Of a DNA stretch of 64,000 bases, positions 10,845-22,584 are shown piece by piece. Made by a program: the position numbers and the translations under genes. The DNA is from Penium margaritaceum (lineage: Eukaryota; Streptophyta; Zygnematophyceae; Desmidiales; Peniaceae). The stretch spans positions 4,780 to 68,779 of the forward strand of contig SZWC01002410.1 in NCBI GenBank assembly GCA_023375785.1. The letters are read 5' to 3'. The stretch's first letter is position 1, and the number at the start of each line of letters is the position of its first letter. The notes beneath the pieces were generated by a model that searched no databases, was not told the DNA's origin, and worked only from the letters and a program-made list of their open reading frames with translations.

Positions 10845-11880
10845 CCAAAGACCCTCAAGTGTGAGGCATTTTTCTTCTTCCCTGACCAACGCTCCAGTGG
10901 CGTCCTGAGGTGCTTCTCTTGCTTCTTCTTACCACGCCTTCCAAGCGCGGCTGCTAGAGTGACATTCACAAGGTAGTAAATTGTACTTGCAGCTTCATCC
11001 CAGAAGTGAGGTGGGAGTTTTGAGTCAAAGAGCATGCTTTGTGTCATGCAGAGGACAGTCTGGTTCATCCGCTCGGCAACGTCATTACTCTGGGGGTTGT
11101 AAGGCATGGTGGTTTTGTGGTTGATGCTGTGTTCGTTCAACCAGTTTTTGCACGCCTCGTATTCACCACCGTTGTGCGTACGCAGATCCTTGACCTTCTT
11201 GCTTGTCTGCCGCTCTACCATCGCGACAAACTCTTGCAGCTTCTCCTTAACCTCTCTCTTTGTTTTGAGGAAGTAGATCCACATCTTGCGAGTGTGGTCA
11301 TCGATGAAGGTCAAGAAATATTTGGTGCCGCCGTTCGAAGGTGTGCAGAATGGTCTGTTCACGTCACAGTAAATCAGGTCAAAGATCATTGCCGCAAGCT
11401 ACATATTACACTCAAAGGGCTCTCTCTTTGCCTTGCCTTGGAAGCATGGCTCACACAGCTTTTTGCACTTTCCTTCATCCTTGGCCTTGCATCCCTCCAT
11501 GCCATGAACCACTTCCCACTGCTACATAGCTTCTAGTGTGCTGTCGACCACATGGCCAAACCGCCTGTGCAAGAGCTGAGCATCAGTGTTGGTGGAGCTG
11601 GCCGCCATGGTGATGCGTTCTGGTATAACATCAGGCTTTGGAGACTTTGGCTCTTCAACCGCCGCATATCCCTCATTTGTAGTTTCAAGGGACTTGGTCT
11701 GCAGTACGTAGAGCCCATTAACTCTTGGGACCTGTGCGACAAGACTTTCCTTAGGATAGGAGATCTTGATGTCCTTGTTCTTGACAATCACGGCCTCTTC
11801 CTCCGTGAAGATGACAGTCATGTCGTGGTTCGTGATTTTGGACACTGACAATAGGTTGTCGCAAAAGATGGCATGTAGAC
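10845..11880 (-). pseudogene. pol: pol fossil of B2 (protease, integrase)
   Basis: The integrase core shows FDLIYCDVNRPFCTPSNGG, TKYFLTFIDDHTRKMWIYFL and the SNDVAERMNQTV stretch (about 10990-11389). The region after protease (MSVSKITNHDMTVIFTEEEA) lies at 11522-11851. Wording is close to B1 and B4. It is broken. Confidence 0.82.
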
Positions 11881-12925
11881 GATGTTGTCCAGGTTCAAGT
11901 CTTTTTCAGCACCGTTCATGTTGATGCTTATCAACTTATCTCCCTCACCTTGCACATGGACAAGGCTGCCGTTGGCACACTTGAAGCGACGTTCAGTGTT
12001 CCCAATGGAGATGGACCCATCCTTCTCCCTTGAAGAGTGGTGGTTCTTGCCTTAGTAGTACCATAGACTCCACGCTTGAGTAGTGCCGCTCCCTTGGTTG
12101 TCCACACGCTCTCAGCCATCGTGTTCGTCAACTCTTTCTTATCCGTCCTTTGCCCTCATATCTACCACCATGATCTCCGTATTCCTTCTCGAGAACCTTG
12201 CACTCTCGTGCCCAATGCCCAAGCTTGCCACAGTTATGGCAGTTCCGAGGACTCTTTGAACTCTTCCCACCGCCACCATTGCCTTTTCCTCCACCGCCAC
12301 CACTTACGCTGCTGCTCTGACAAGAAGAGGAATTGTTGTCACGACCTTGTAGTGTGTAGCATAGGCTGAAATGCTATCATCACTATTGCTGCGACGCATG
12401 GCCTCGTTCTGCACGTACTCGGACTCTGCCTCAAACATGAATTCCTCCTCCTTTCAGCCGCCAAAGAGGGTGATCAGAGGACCCAAGCTTTCAGGTAGTG
12501 CCATGAGGATGATCATGGCCTGCATGTTGGTGTCGATTTCCCAGTTCATTTGGGTCACTTGCTGTAGCACACCTTCAACCTGCAACAGGAAGTTTGGAAT
12601 CGCCTCTCCCTCGCTCACCGTCGCTCACCCTCATCGAAGTCAGCTTTTGAAGGATGGATAAGCGATTTGCAAGAGACGTTGATTGGTGTACATGTACAAG
12701 CTTCCCCTAAGCCTTTGATGCATGTGTGATACCTTGGATGTAGACATGCACTTGTATCACAAGAATCGCAAGTGCCATGTCATTTTTGACACTCCACGTT
12801 TCATATCCAGGATCTGATTTTGGAGGTTGAACCTCTTTTCCAAGGAATATCTTCTAGTAGCCACGTACCCTCATGACAATCTCAATTTTCCATCTCCACG
12901 AGGGAATACCAAACCCTGTGAACTT
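11881..12925 (-). pseudogene. gag: gag fossil of B2
   Basis: The plus-strand copy of the zinc-knuckle and glycine-rich region is at about 12150-12340, and the N-terminal gag region at about 12360-12900. It aligns by eye with gag of B4 and B1. The leader follows at 12926-13186. It is broken into short frames. Confidence 0.72.
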
Positions 12926-13186
12926 TGACCTCCCAACATTGACTAGCTCGAGAGTGAGCGTCGCGGGTGTCGTCATACTGCTTCTCTGCTTCTCTACTTC
13001 TCTGCTTCTCTGCTTTGTTGAGGCCGATGTAGGTTGATATAGACTATTGTCTGCTACGAGTTAAGAAGGTACAAATCCGTCACTTACCCCTTAGCAAGCG
13101 ATCACCTGCAAACAAAGAAGAACGCACATTAACGAATCCAAGGTCGTGCCTCCAAGGGTACAACTTATCGTGGTTAGGGCCCAAGG

Positions 13187-13923
13187 TGTTGCGAAAGGAA
13201 CCATCCGGCTCAGTTTCAGGTCCATAGGAGCAAGTTCAAGGAACATACCAGATGCCTGCTCTGATCGTTGATCCGACTTCACCATTGGAAACATCAGATG
13301 GCAAAATGTCCACGCCCCAAGTTTGAGGCCGATCCTACAGTCGGATTATGAGGAATGAATTTTTCAAGTTTTCGGGGTCATCGACTGCCGATATTCGGGT
13401 GACCATGGTCGTTGGCTCCATGCGTTAGCCTGAGAAAAGAAAAATGCAACAGGTCGAGGGTCAAGACTTGATGGGAGAAATATCCAAAACAGTCTTAGAT
13501 TCTTGGGTTGCCTTGTCGGAGAGTGCTGACTAGGAAAAAGGTACCTCTTCTTACTTTTCAGGTGAGGTGAGATCCGTGTGTGCTAGCCATGGACACATGG
13601 CGATTCTCCATGGGATTGTGGGTTATGTGACCACTAGGAGTGTGCCATGAGAGCATTCTCTAGCTCTCTAGGTCGTGTGTGAGTGGTCAGCCTGATTGCT
13701 AGGCTGATTTCCTCCCTTGTGTGAGATTATGGACTCTAGTGTGTGAGCCTTAGCGTCATGGCTAAGTGGTGTGGCTTGTGACAGGGCTGACTTTCCCATG
13801 CTCTAGCTCTATATGTACGCCATCATTTTGAGTGATTCAACAACCATTCTTCAGCACAAGTGATGCCCTTCTGGTCCCACATGCTCGCTGCTCCAAGGCT
13901 CCCTCTCTCCCCCAATTCCAACA
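13187..13923 (+). repeat. 5' LTR of A3 (737 bp)
   Basis: It runs from TGTTGC to CCAACA. The U3 hairpin is at 13687-13707 and the TATA-like site at about 13809. A decayed 3'-end tRNA-Met primer site follows within two bases. Confidence 0.9.
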
Positions 13924-14518
13924 TTTTGTATCATAGCCAAGTTCTGGCACTTTCAGCCAGCATACGCCGCCACTTTGAGAGTGACGGGTTGCGGTGAAAC
14001 CTTCACCAGATTTGACGATCAGGAAGATCCAACAGTCAGATTGAGAGTTATGCTCAAAACAAGGTCGGCTAGGGCTACAGTTTTCCCTATGAGTAAGACT
14101 GTCGCCTTGTGATGACCATAAATCTCTTGTTTCTTTATCAAGTTCAAAAAAGTAGTACATACGAATTAAAGTATTTTTCCTAAGCTGTCCATTGATGCAA
14201 AAATATTTGCATTCCATCGATACGTTTGGTAGAAACGGCATTTACAAGCTGGCTGGTGTGAGCTCAATAGAAGCAGAAACATACCCTATTTTCAAAATGG
14301 CATATCTCTCGAAATCCCCTGTTGATGACCCTATTTTATGGGTCGATCTGAATGGTTTTGAGCTAAATATTCCAGTGGTGGACTCAGTTTTTCAAAACTC
14401 CCAGTCTGATGGCCTCTACGGTCCATTTTCTGTTAGACAGATTTCTGGCTGAAATAGTAGTAAAATCAGTGGTAGCGCCACGACTCAATGGCAGCATTGA
14501 GCATCACGAAGACTCAAA

Positions 14519-15340
14519 ATGGCATCAGCAGGCGTGGTAACAGTAGCCCAACTATTGGAGAGGCTGGAAGGACGCGCCAACTTCACCTTTTGGAAGATCC
14601 GTACCCACATCCTTTTGGAGGAGAGGGGCTTGTGGGAGGTGGTGAGCGGCGACGAGAGCGCTTCTCCTCCAAAGGTAAAAGGCATCACCGTAGCAAAGGT
14701 AGTGGCGAGGAAGACACCGCACAAAGGTGCAGCAGATGCAAGTTCATCAAAAGCTGCAGTAACAGCATATGAGGAGTGGAAGAAGAAGGACAAGCAGGCC
14801 TACAGGCTACTAGTCAACACCATCTCTAACCCGCATCTTTCGTACGTGACTGACAAGGCTACAATAAAAGAGGGGTGGGACACGTTGTGCAAGAAGTATG
14901 GGAGCAAGGATCCAGCATTCCTCATGCTTTTGGAGGAGAAGATGATGGCGTTGAAAATGCAGGGTAGCAAAGGGATGGAGGCGTACTTGGACAGGGCAAA
15001 GGAGATGGTGAAGCAGCTGAAAGCGGCCGCCAATCATGTGGAAGATACGCGCTTTGTCCTCCTCTTGCTGAGGGAACTCCCTACGAGCTATGACACGGTA
15101 CAAGAGACGTTGGAGTGCCAGTCGACTCTCGGCCTCGATTTCATCTGCACGCACTTGGCGCGCATAGAACTGCGTCGCAATACAGCAAAGCGCAATGGCG
15201 GCAGCAGCAGTAGTGAAGAAGCTTTCATGGCCGTAGGCTCACGTAACCTGCAACAGCAGCAGCCTGGCCAGCAGAGAGGCAACAAGAAGGGCAAGTACCA
15301 ATATTGCCAGAAAGAGGGGCACTACAAAAAATCTCCATAG
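14519..15340 (+). pseudogene. gag: gag fossil of A3
   Basis: This is the longest gag frame in the window (273 codons). It starts at the family ATG (MASAGVV) with LERLEGRANFTFWKIRTH, continues through LMLLEEKMMALKMQGS and ends in the knuckle region YQYCQKEGHYKK. A CAG-rich linker follows. It is broken at its far end. Confidence 0.84.
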
Positions 15341-15404
15341 CAACAGCAGGAGCAGTCATAGCAACGTCAGCAGTAGCAGCAGCAGCAGAACTAGACCGGT
15401 GTGC

Positions 15405-18400
15405 GTCATTTTGGCAACATGAACGTCGCCAAGGAGGTACGAGAAGTTTGACATGTCACAGAAGGAAAAGGCGGATCTGGCGTGGTACAAGGACAAAGGG
15501 TGTACCAAGAGTCTGACACACCACAACGAGTGGTTTATGCAGCTGCTCTCCATTCCCCCCTGTCTGATTACTTAGGGTGATGATCGGGTGGTGTATACCG
15601 AGAAGATTGGGATTGTGGAGATGAGGTTGGAGACCCCGCGTGGTATTGAAGTGGGAGTGTTCCATGGCGTGCTGTATGTGCCAGATGCTGCGTTCAACCT
15701 TCTCTCAGTGTCCTCTCTCACCAACACAGGACTGCGCGTCGTCTTTGATGATGACTATGACTACATCCTCGACAAGGATACAGGAGAGGGGTTGGCTAGT
15801 TGGGTGAAAGAAGGCGATATGTACCACTTGCTCGGGCGACCAAGATCCCGCACGAGCACAGCCTTGCAACAGTGGTACAGGCCACAAATGGCAAAGTCTG
15901 GCATGCGCGCTACGACCACATCGACATCCGTGCCTTAGAACAACTTCAAACGAAGCACATGGTGCGTGACTTACCCATCATCTCTAACTTTGAGCAGCAG
16001 TTGTGCATCAGCTGTTTGGAGGGGAAGCAGTATCGTGAGGCATTCTTTACAGCAAGAGTTTGCGCAAAGGAGGTACAGGAGCTGGTCCACACGGACTTGT
16101 GTGGCCCGATGCACACCCAGAGCTTCGGAGGCTCTAGGTATTTTCTCACTTTCATTGATGATTTCAGCCGTTATACTACTTTGTACTTCCTTTCCTCCAA
16201 GGACCAATGCTTTGACAGGTTCAAGGAGTTCAAGGCCATGGTGGAGAACCAGACTAGCAAGAAAATCAAGGCGCTGCGCAGCAAACGCGGTGGACAATAC
16301 CTGAGCAAGGAGTTCCACAAGTACCTCGTAGCAGCAGGCATCAAGGCGCAGCGCACCGCGCCATACTCGTCGTAGTAGAACGGTGTACCAGAACGCACCA
16401 ACCGCACTATCGTTGAGTCGGCGCGCTCCATTCTACATGCGGCTCGGCTCACCTACAACTTTTGGGTGGAAGCAGTAAGCACTGCGGTTAACATCAAGAA
16501 CAGCAGTCTAACCAAGGCCTTAGAGCAGATGATGCCGTACGAGGCGTGGTTCGGTGAGAAGCCAAGCCTGAGTCATCTTTGCGCATTTGGTAGCTTGGCG
16601 CACATGCACGTGCCAAAGGAGAAGCGGCAAAAGTGGGACGTGAAGAGTGCGCAGATGTTGATGATTGGCTATGACGTCACAAGCAAGGCGTTTCTCCTCA
16701 ACGAGAGGGATACCGGCCACGTCATCATCTCCAGGGATGTCGTCTTCAACGAGAGCAACGTCATCGATACCAACATTGTCTGTGAAGAGGCAGCAAAAGC
16801 AGCAGCTGACGAGGCAATGGGAGCAGATATCCTTCTTGACCCAGTCTCTCCTGATCCTTCCTCCACTATGACAATGGGAGAACCAGTCTACTCTCCCATG
16901 TCTGAAGCAGCAGATAAAGCGGCCTCATCGGTAGAAGCAGAGGAAGAAGATGCACCACCATCAACAGGAGTAGTTTTACCGGCAGCATCACGTTAGCGGC
17001 CTGCTAACGCTCCAGCACCAGGTCAGAGATACCCTCTCAAGGTGCGCTACAAGCCTAGTGAGCACGGGCATTTTTGGATGCTCCTGAAATCAAACCAAAT
17101 GATTGTCGCAGTTGCAGCAGACTTTGATGANATAAAGCGGCCTCATCGGTAGAAGCAGAGGAAGAAGATGCACCACCATCAACAGGAGTAGTTTTACCGG
17201 CAGCATCACGTTAGCGGCCTGCTAACGCTCCAGCACCAGGTCAGAGATACCCTCTCAAGGTGCGCTACAAGCCTAGTGAGCACGGGCATTTTTGGATGCT
17301 CCTGAAATCAAACCAAATGATTGTCGCAGTTGCAGCAGACTTTGATGAGCGGACGTTGTACAAGGAGGCCATGGCATCACCAGATGTGGCAGATTAGGCA
17401 CAAGCTCTGCAGGAGGAGATACAAAAGTAGCTCGACAACGGTACGTGGGAGCTGACTGAGCGTCCACCTGGACGTAAGGTGATCAAGTGCAAGTGGGTGT
17501 TCAAGAAAAAGCGGGGAGCAGATGGCAACCAGGAAAAGTACAAGGCAAGGCTGGTCGCCAAGGGCTGGTCACAAAGGACTTCTCGCAGCGGGAAGGCATC
17601 GACTACGCGGAAACCTTTGCTCCTGTTGCAAAGTTTGCCTTTGCGCGTATCCTCGTTTCCTATGCAGCAGTAGAAGACTCTAAGGTCTACCACGTGGACG
17701 TCAAGACGGCGTTCCTAAACGGTGACGTGGAGGATGAGATTTACATGGAGTAGCCGGAGGAGTTTGTCATGGATGGCCAGAAGCACCTGGTTTGCAAGCT
17801 GCAGAAGTCGCTGTACCGCCTCAAGCAAGCGTCGCGTGCCTGGAATGAGAAGTTGGATGCGGCGTTGCGGTGCATGGGGTTTGAGCGCAGCGAGTGTGAC
17901 TACAGCGTCTATCGCTGGCATCATGGCCATGAGGTGCTCATCATCATCGTCTATGTGGATGACATGCTCCTCATTTCCAACAACATGTCTGTACTACAGG
18001 AGTTCTAGGAGGCCATGTAGGAGCGCTTCCAAATGTCTGATCTCGAGGAGGCATGATACTTCCTCGGTATCCAGATCACGCGTAACAGCAAATCACGCTC
18101 TCACTCACTATAGCAGAGCCGCTACATCAAGGATGTTTTGCAGTAGTTTGGCATGGCAAAGGCAAAACCCATCGGCAGTGTGATGGAGACACGGCAATAC
18201 CTTGTGAGCTTCAATGGAGAAGCAAATGCAGCTGAGCGACAAAAGTACTAGAGCGCCGTCGGCAGCCTCATGTACCTGATGGTTACAACCTGGCCGGACC
18301 TCGCACAAGCTGTTAGCGCTGTTAGCCAGAACATGGCGAACCTCGGATCTGAGCACCAGAAGGCAGTGAAGCGGATCTTCTGCTATCTTGCTGGAACCAT

Positions 18401-18869
18401 CAACATCGGCATCATCTACAACAGCAACGACAAAAGCATCATCGCCTACACAGACGCTGATTGGGCTTCAAACCCTGAGGACCGCAAGTCCATCTCTGGA
18501 CATGTGTTCCTCATGAATGCTAAGGCCATCACCTTGTGCAACAAGCGACAGGTGGTTGTGGTCACCTCAAGCACGGAAGCTACGTACGTCTCTCTCAGCT
18601 TTGGAGCCAAGGAAGCAGTTTGGCTTCAGCGTCTCATGGCAGAGATGAGTGGGAGTGCAGCAGTTCCGGTTCCTGTGCGCATCGACAACCAGAGCGTAAT
18701 CGCACTCTCTAAGAATCCTGAGCACCATGTACGGACCAAGCACATTGACATTGTATATCACTTCATCAGGCACATGGTACAGGAGGGAGCTATCAAACTG
18801 GACTTTACACCAACAAGCAAGCATGTCGCTGATTTCTGTACCAATCCCATGACCCGTGAGAAGCAGTAG
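15405..18869 (+). pseudogene. pol: pol fossil of A3
   Basis: Protease region at about 15405-15560, the link to integrase at 15588-15938, integrase zinc domain and core at 15800-16450 (HTDLCGPMHTQSFGG, FIDDFSRYT), hinge at about 16790-17350 with the duplicated block, RT at about 17470-18150 (VYVDDMLLIS) and RNase H at 18270-18869 (TSSTEATYVSLSFGAKEA). It is heavily broken. Confidence 0.84.
16914..17348. other. Unmerged contig overlap around N at 17131
   Basis: Bases 16914-17130 recur as 17132-17348 in the integrase-RT hinge of A3, abutting a single N. Confidence 0.88.
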
Positions 18870-20578
18870 TACTGCATGAAGAATCTGACTTGCAGCAGCT
18901 GGTGTGCTACACAGACGTCAACTGGGGAGGAAGAATGGATGACAGAAAGTCCACCAGGGGCCTTGTGTGCCTCTTGAACGGTGGTGTAGTCTCTTGGGTA
19001 AGCAGAAAGCAAGACTGTGTCTCCCTCTCTACTGCTGCGGTAGAGTACATTGCTCTATCAGAAGCATGCAAGGGGACACAATGGCTACGGAGTTTGCTTG
19101 CAGAGATGAAAGTGCCACAAACGCAGGCAACAGATGTCCGTATCGAGTACAAGAGCGCCATGAAAATGGTATAGGATGATTTCATCTCCCGGCCGACCTA
19201 GCATATCGACATCAGTTCCACTACTCATGCCACCAGGTCGCAAAGGAGATCGTCGACCTGGAATTCGTGGAGACCAGGAAGATACTCGCAAGTTACATGA
19301 TGATGGCATCAGACAGCAAATTGCATACGCATGTACTCAAGGCATCGGTATGGTCAACGCAGTGGATGAAGACTTAGGCCAAGACTGCTGGAGAGAGGAG
19401 AGACGTCACGGCTAATGGATAGAGGTACAAGGGAGAGTTTGTTGACTTGATGTGCTCCTTGTCCATGGCTGATATTTGGACAGGCATAGGATGTACTAGG
19501 CATGCACTACTCCATTGGAGTAATTCCTCTAAGTCTTGTTAAGAAAGATGCCATTTGGCTCAGTTTCAGGTCCATAGGAACAAGTTCTAGGAAAGTATCA
19601 GATGCTTGCTCAGATTGTCGATCCAACTTCACCATTCGAAAGATCAGGTGGCAAAATCTGTACCGTCCAAGTTTGAGGCCGATCGAACACTCGGATTAGG
19701 AGATATGAATTGTCAAAGTTTCTAAGGTCATCAATCGTTGATATCCAGGTGACCATGGGCGATGGATCCATGCCTTAGCCTGAGGAAAGAAAAAGGCAAG
19801 AGATCCAGGGTCAAGACCAGATGGGAGAAATATCCAAAAAGGTCCTAGATTCTTGGGCTCCTTTGTCAGAGTGTGCTGAGTAGGAAAGAGGTACCTCTTC
19901 TTACTTTTTACGTGAGGTGAGATCCTTGTGTGCTAGCCATGGACACATGGCGATTCTCCATGGGATTGTGGGTTATGTGACCACTAGGAGTGTACCATGA
20001 GAGCATTTCCTAGCTCTCTAGGTCATGTGTGAGTGGTCAGCCCGATTGCTGGGCTGATTTCCTCCCTTGTGTGAGATTATGGACTCTAGTGCGTGAGCCT
20101 TAAACTCCATGGCTGAGAGGTGTGGCTTGTGAGAGGGCTCACTTGCCCAAGCTTTAGCTCTATGTGTACTCCATCATTTTAAGAGATTTAACAACCATCC
20201 TTCAGCACAACTGATGCCCTTCCAGTCCCACATGCTCACAACTCCAAGGCTCCCTCTCTCGTCCAGTTCCAACAAGTCTGGTCTAGATAGACAAGGCATG
20301 CACTGCTCCTTTGGAGCAAGTCCCCTTGGTCTCATCTGGATAGTATAGCCAGCAAACACTACGTAGGATAACTACTTGTGGCTTAGACATTCCAGAGTTA
20401 GTCTCTAGAGCGAGAGGTCACGGTGTCAAATCCCAGCGCAGTGACTAATTTTCTTTGTGACCAAAAGGGGGACAGGAAGGTTTTAAGAGACATCTTCGAA
20501 CATTCCAAGGTCCTTCTTGGCAGGTAGCACCTCTTGGCGGTCACAAGGAGCACCATGTAGGCAGGGGGGATGACGCAA
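18870..20578 (+). mobile_element. B3: family B tail (RNase H plus 3' LTR piece)
   Basis: Bases 18880-19430 read as family B RNase H (VCYTDVNWGGRMDDRKSTRG, then ALSEACKGTQWLRSLLAEMK), followed by a purine tract (about 19426-19436) and a B LTR starting TGTTGACTTG near 19439. The LTR is split by solo LTR A4 (19537-20274), resumes at 20275-20279, and stops near 20578 where minus-strand B4 begins. Both ends are rearrangement joins. It is broken. Confidence 0.82.
19537..20274 (+). repeat. A4: solo family A LTR in a B LTR, TSD AGTCT
   Basis: A 738-bp family A LTR flanked by AGTCT at 19532-19536 and 20275-20279, an exact 5-bp target duplication. B LTR sequence reads straight across the site. Its U3 hairpin at 20037-20057 has a two-sided stem change (arms ending CCC and starting GGG) that keeps the pairing. 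Confidence 0.95.
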
Positions 20579-20610
20579 GAAATACTTACTGCCGCATCTC
20601 TTAGAACCTT

Positions 20611-21300
20611 CCTTGAGAAGGTAGATTCATATCTTGAGACTGTCGTCATCGATAAAGGTCAAGAAATACTTCTTGCCGCAGTTCAAAAGGGTGGAAAATG
20701 GTCCAAACGCATCAGAGTGAATTAGGTCCAATATTCCTGTTGCACGTTGCCAATAATGCTATGAAGGCTTTCTCTTTGCCATGCCTTTGAGGCATGGCTC
20801 ACACAGCTTTTTGCACTTTCCCTCATCCATGGCCTTGCATCCCTCCATTCCATGAACCACTTAGTGCTGTTGTTACCCACATGACCAAACCGCCTGTGCC
20901 TCATCTCAGCATCTGAGTTGTGGAGTTGGCCGCCATGGTGAGCGCTACTGGTGGAACATCAGGCTTTTGAGACTTGGGCTCTTCAACCGCCGCACATCCC
21001 TCATTTGTACTCTCAAGGGCTTTGGTCTAGAGCATGTACAGCCCATCAACTCTTGGGACCTCTGCGACAAGACTCTCCTTGAGATGGGAGATTTTGATAT
21101 CCTTCTTGACAATCAGGGCCTCCTTCTCCGTGGAGACGACCGTCATGTAGACGACAATGTCCAGCTTCTTGACTTTTTGAGCACCGTTCACGTTGATGCT
21201 GCTCAACTTATCTCCCTCACCTTGCGCATGGACAAGGCTGCCGTTGGCACACTTGAAGCGACGTTCATTGTCCCTTATGGAGATGAACCCATTCTTCTCA
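20611..21300 (-). pseudogene. pol: pol fossil of B4 (protease, part of integrase)
   Basis: Integrase sequence lies at 20611-20904 (MRHRRFGHVG of the zinc domain is at its right end). Protease and following residues lie at about 20960-21300 (YGIDSGINHHFSCEKNGF). It is broken. Confidence 0.78.
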
Positions 21301-22170
21301 CATGAAAAGTGGTGGTTTATGCCAGAGTCGATCCCGTAGGTTCCACGCTTGAGCAGTGCCGCCCCCTTGGTTGCCAGCATTCTTTCACCCATCATGTTCA
21401 TCAAATCCTTCGTACCCTTTCCTTTGCCCTCATATCTACCACCATGATTGCCGTCTTCCTTATTGAGAGCCCTTGACTACCGTGCCTAATGCCTAGGCTT
21501 GCCACACTTATGGCACTTCCCAGGACGCTTTGAACTCTTTCCACCGCCACCATTGCCTTTTTCTCTACCGCCAGTGCTTCCGCTGTTGCTCTCACTATAA
21601 GAGGAATTGTTGCCACGACAATCGTACTGTGCAGCATTCGCTGAAATGTTAGCCTCACTACTGTTGTGACGCATGGCCTCGTTGCGTACGTACTTGGACA
21701 CTGCCTCATACGTCAAATCTTCCTCCTTTCAACTGCTAGAGACAATAATCAAAGGACCCCAGCTTTCAGGTAGCGCCATCAGGAGGATCATGGCTTGCAT
21801 GTTGGTGTCAGTTGTTCAGTTCATTTGGGTCAGTTTCTTCCATAGTCCTTGAAACTGCAACAGGAAGTCCGGAATGAATTCTCCCTCGCTCATCCTCATC
21901 AAAATGAGCTTTTGAAGGATGAAGAGGCATTTTTCAAGAGTCGATTGGTGTACACGTGCAAGATTCTCATAAGCCTTTGATGCATGTGTGATATCTTTTA
22001 GGTAGACATGCTGTGATTCATGCACTGATGTCAAAAGAATTGCAAGCGCCATGTCATTTTTGACACTCCACGTTTCATATCCGGGATCTGGTTTATGAGA
22101 TTCAACCTTTTGTCCGAGGAACATCTTCAAGTAGTCATGCACCCTCATGACAATCTCAAATTACCATTTC
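21301..22170 (-). pseudogene. gag: gag fossil of B4
   Basis: The N-terminal region at 21816-22148 is the best preserved family B gag head in the window (MRVHDYLKMFLGQKVE, GYETWSVKNDMALAILL, LQKLILMRMSEGEFIPDFLL). The zinc-knuckle part (KCHKCGKPRH) lies at 21486-21716. It is broken. Confidence 0.82.
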
Positions 22171-22584
22171 CACAAGGGAAAACCAAATTCTGTGAACTTT
22201 GATATCCCCCCGTTGGCCTGCTCGAGTGTGAGCGTCACGGATGTTATCATACTGCTTCTCTTGTTTTGTACTTCTCTACTTTGTTGAGGCCGATGTAGGC
22301 TATTGTTCGCTACCGGTTTAGAAGGTGCAGATCCGTCGCTTACCCCTTAGCCGTTGATGACCTACAAACAGAGAAGAACATACACTAGCGAATCCAGGGT
22401 GTACCTATAAGGGCAAAGCTTATCCTAGTTAGGGCCCAAGGGTTGTACGTCCAAGGACAGAGCTTATCCTTAGAGCTGATGGAGCATTTGGAGTAGATAG
22501 AGCTGATGGAGCTGATGCTTGCTACAAGACAGAGAGTGCAAAGAACCGTGTCTTACAACTAGACAGTGAAGGTCCATAACCCTT

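Larger units (their letters stand above)
10845..13186 (-). mobile_element. B2: family B element piece, minus strand
   Basis: B2 runs from the end of integrase at 10845 through integrase core, protease, gag and leader, and stops at the left edge of the A3 LTR (13187). No B2 LTR is visible: its 3' half should lie left of the window if B1 inserted into it, and its 5' LTR was displaced or lost at A3. It is broken, with several breaks. Confidence 0.82.
13187..18869 (+). mobile_element. A3: family A element, 3' end missing
   Basis: A3 has a 5' LTR (13187-13923), a degraded primer site just after it, leader, gag (14519-15340) and pol through nearly all of RNase H. At about 18869 it changes abruptly to family B RNase H. 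It inserted into the B2 leader; CAAGG (13182-13186) is the left target site, with no partner because the 3' LTR is absent. An unmerged overlap (N at 17131) lengthens the hinge. It is broken, with well over a dozen breaks, so it looks older than A1 or A9. Confidence 0.88.

Noticed and set aside
18860-18900. A hybrid A/B element formed by template switching
   Set aside because: The join is between non-matching points (the end of A RNase H to the middle of B RNase H) and the rest of each element is absent, so breakage and rejoining is more likely than reverse-transcriptase switching.
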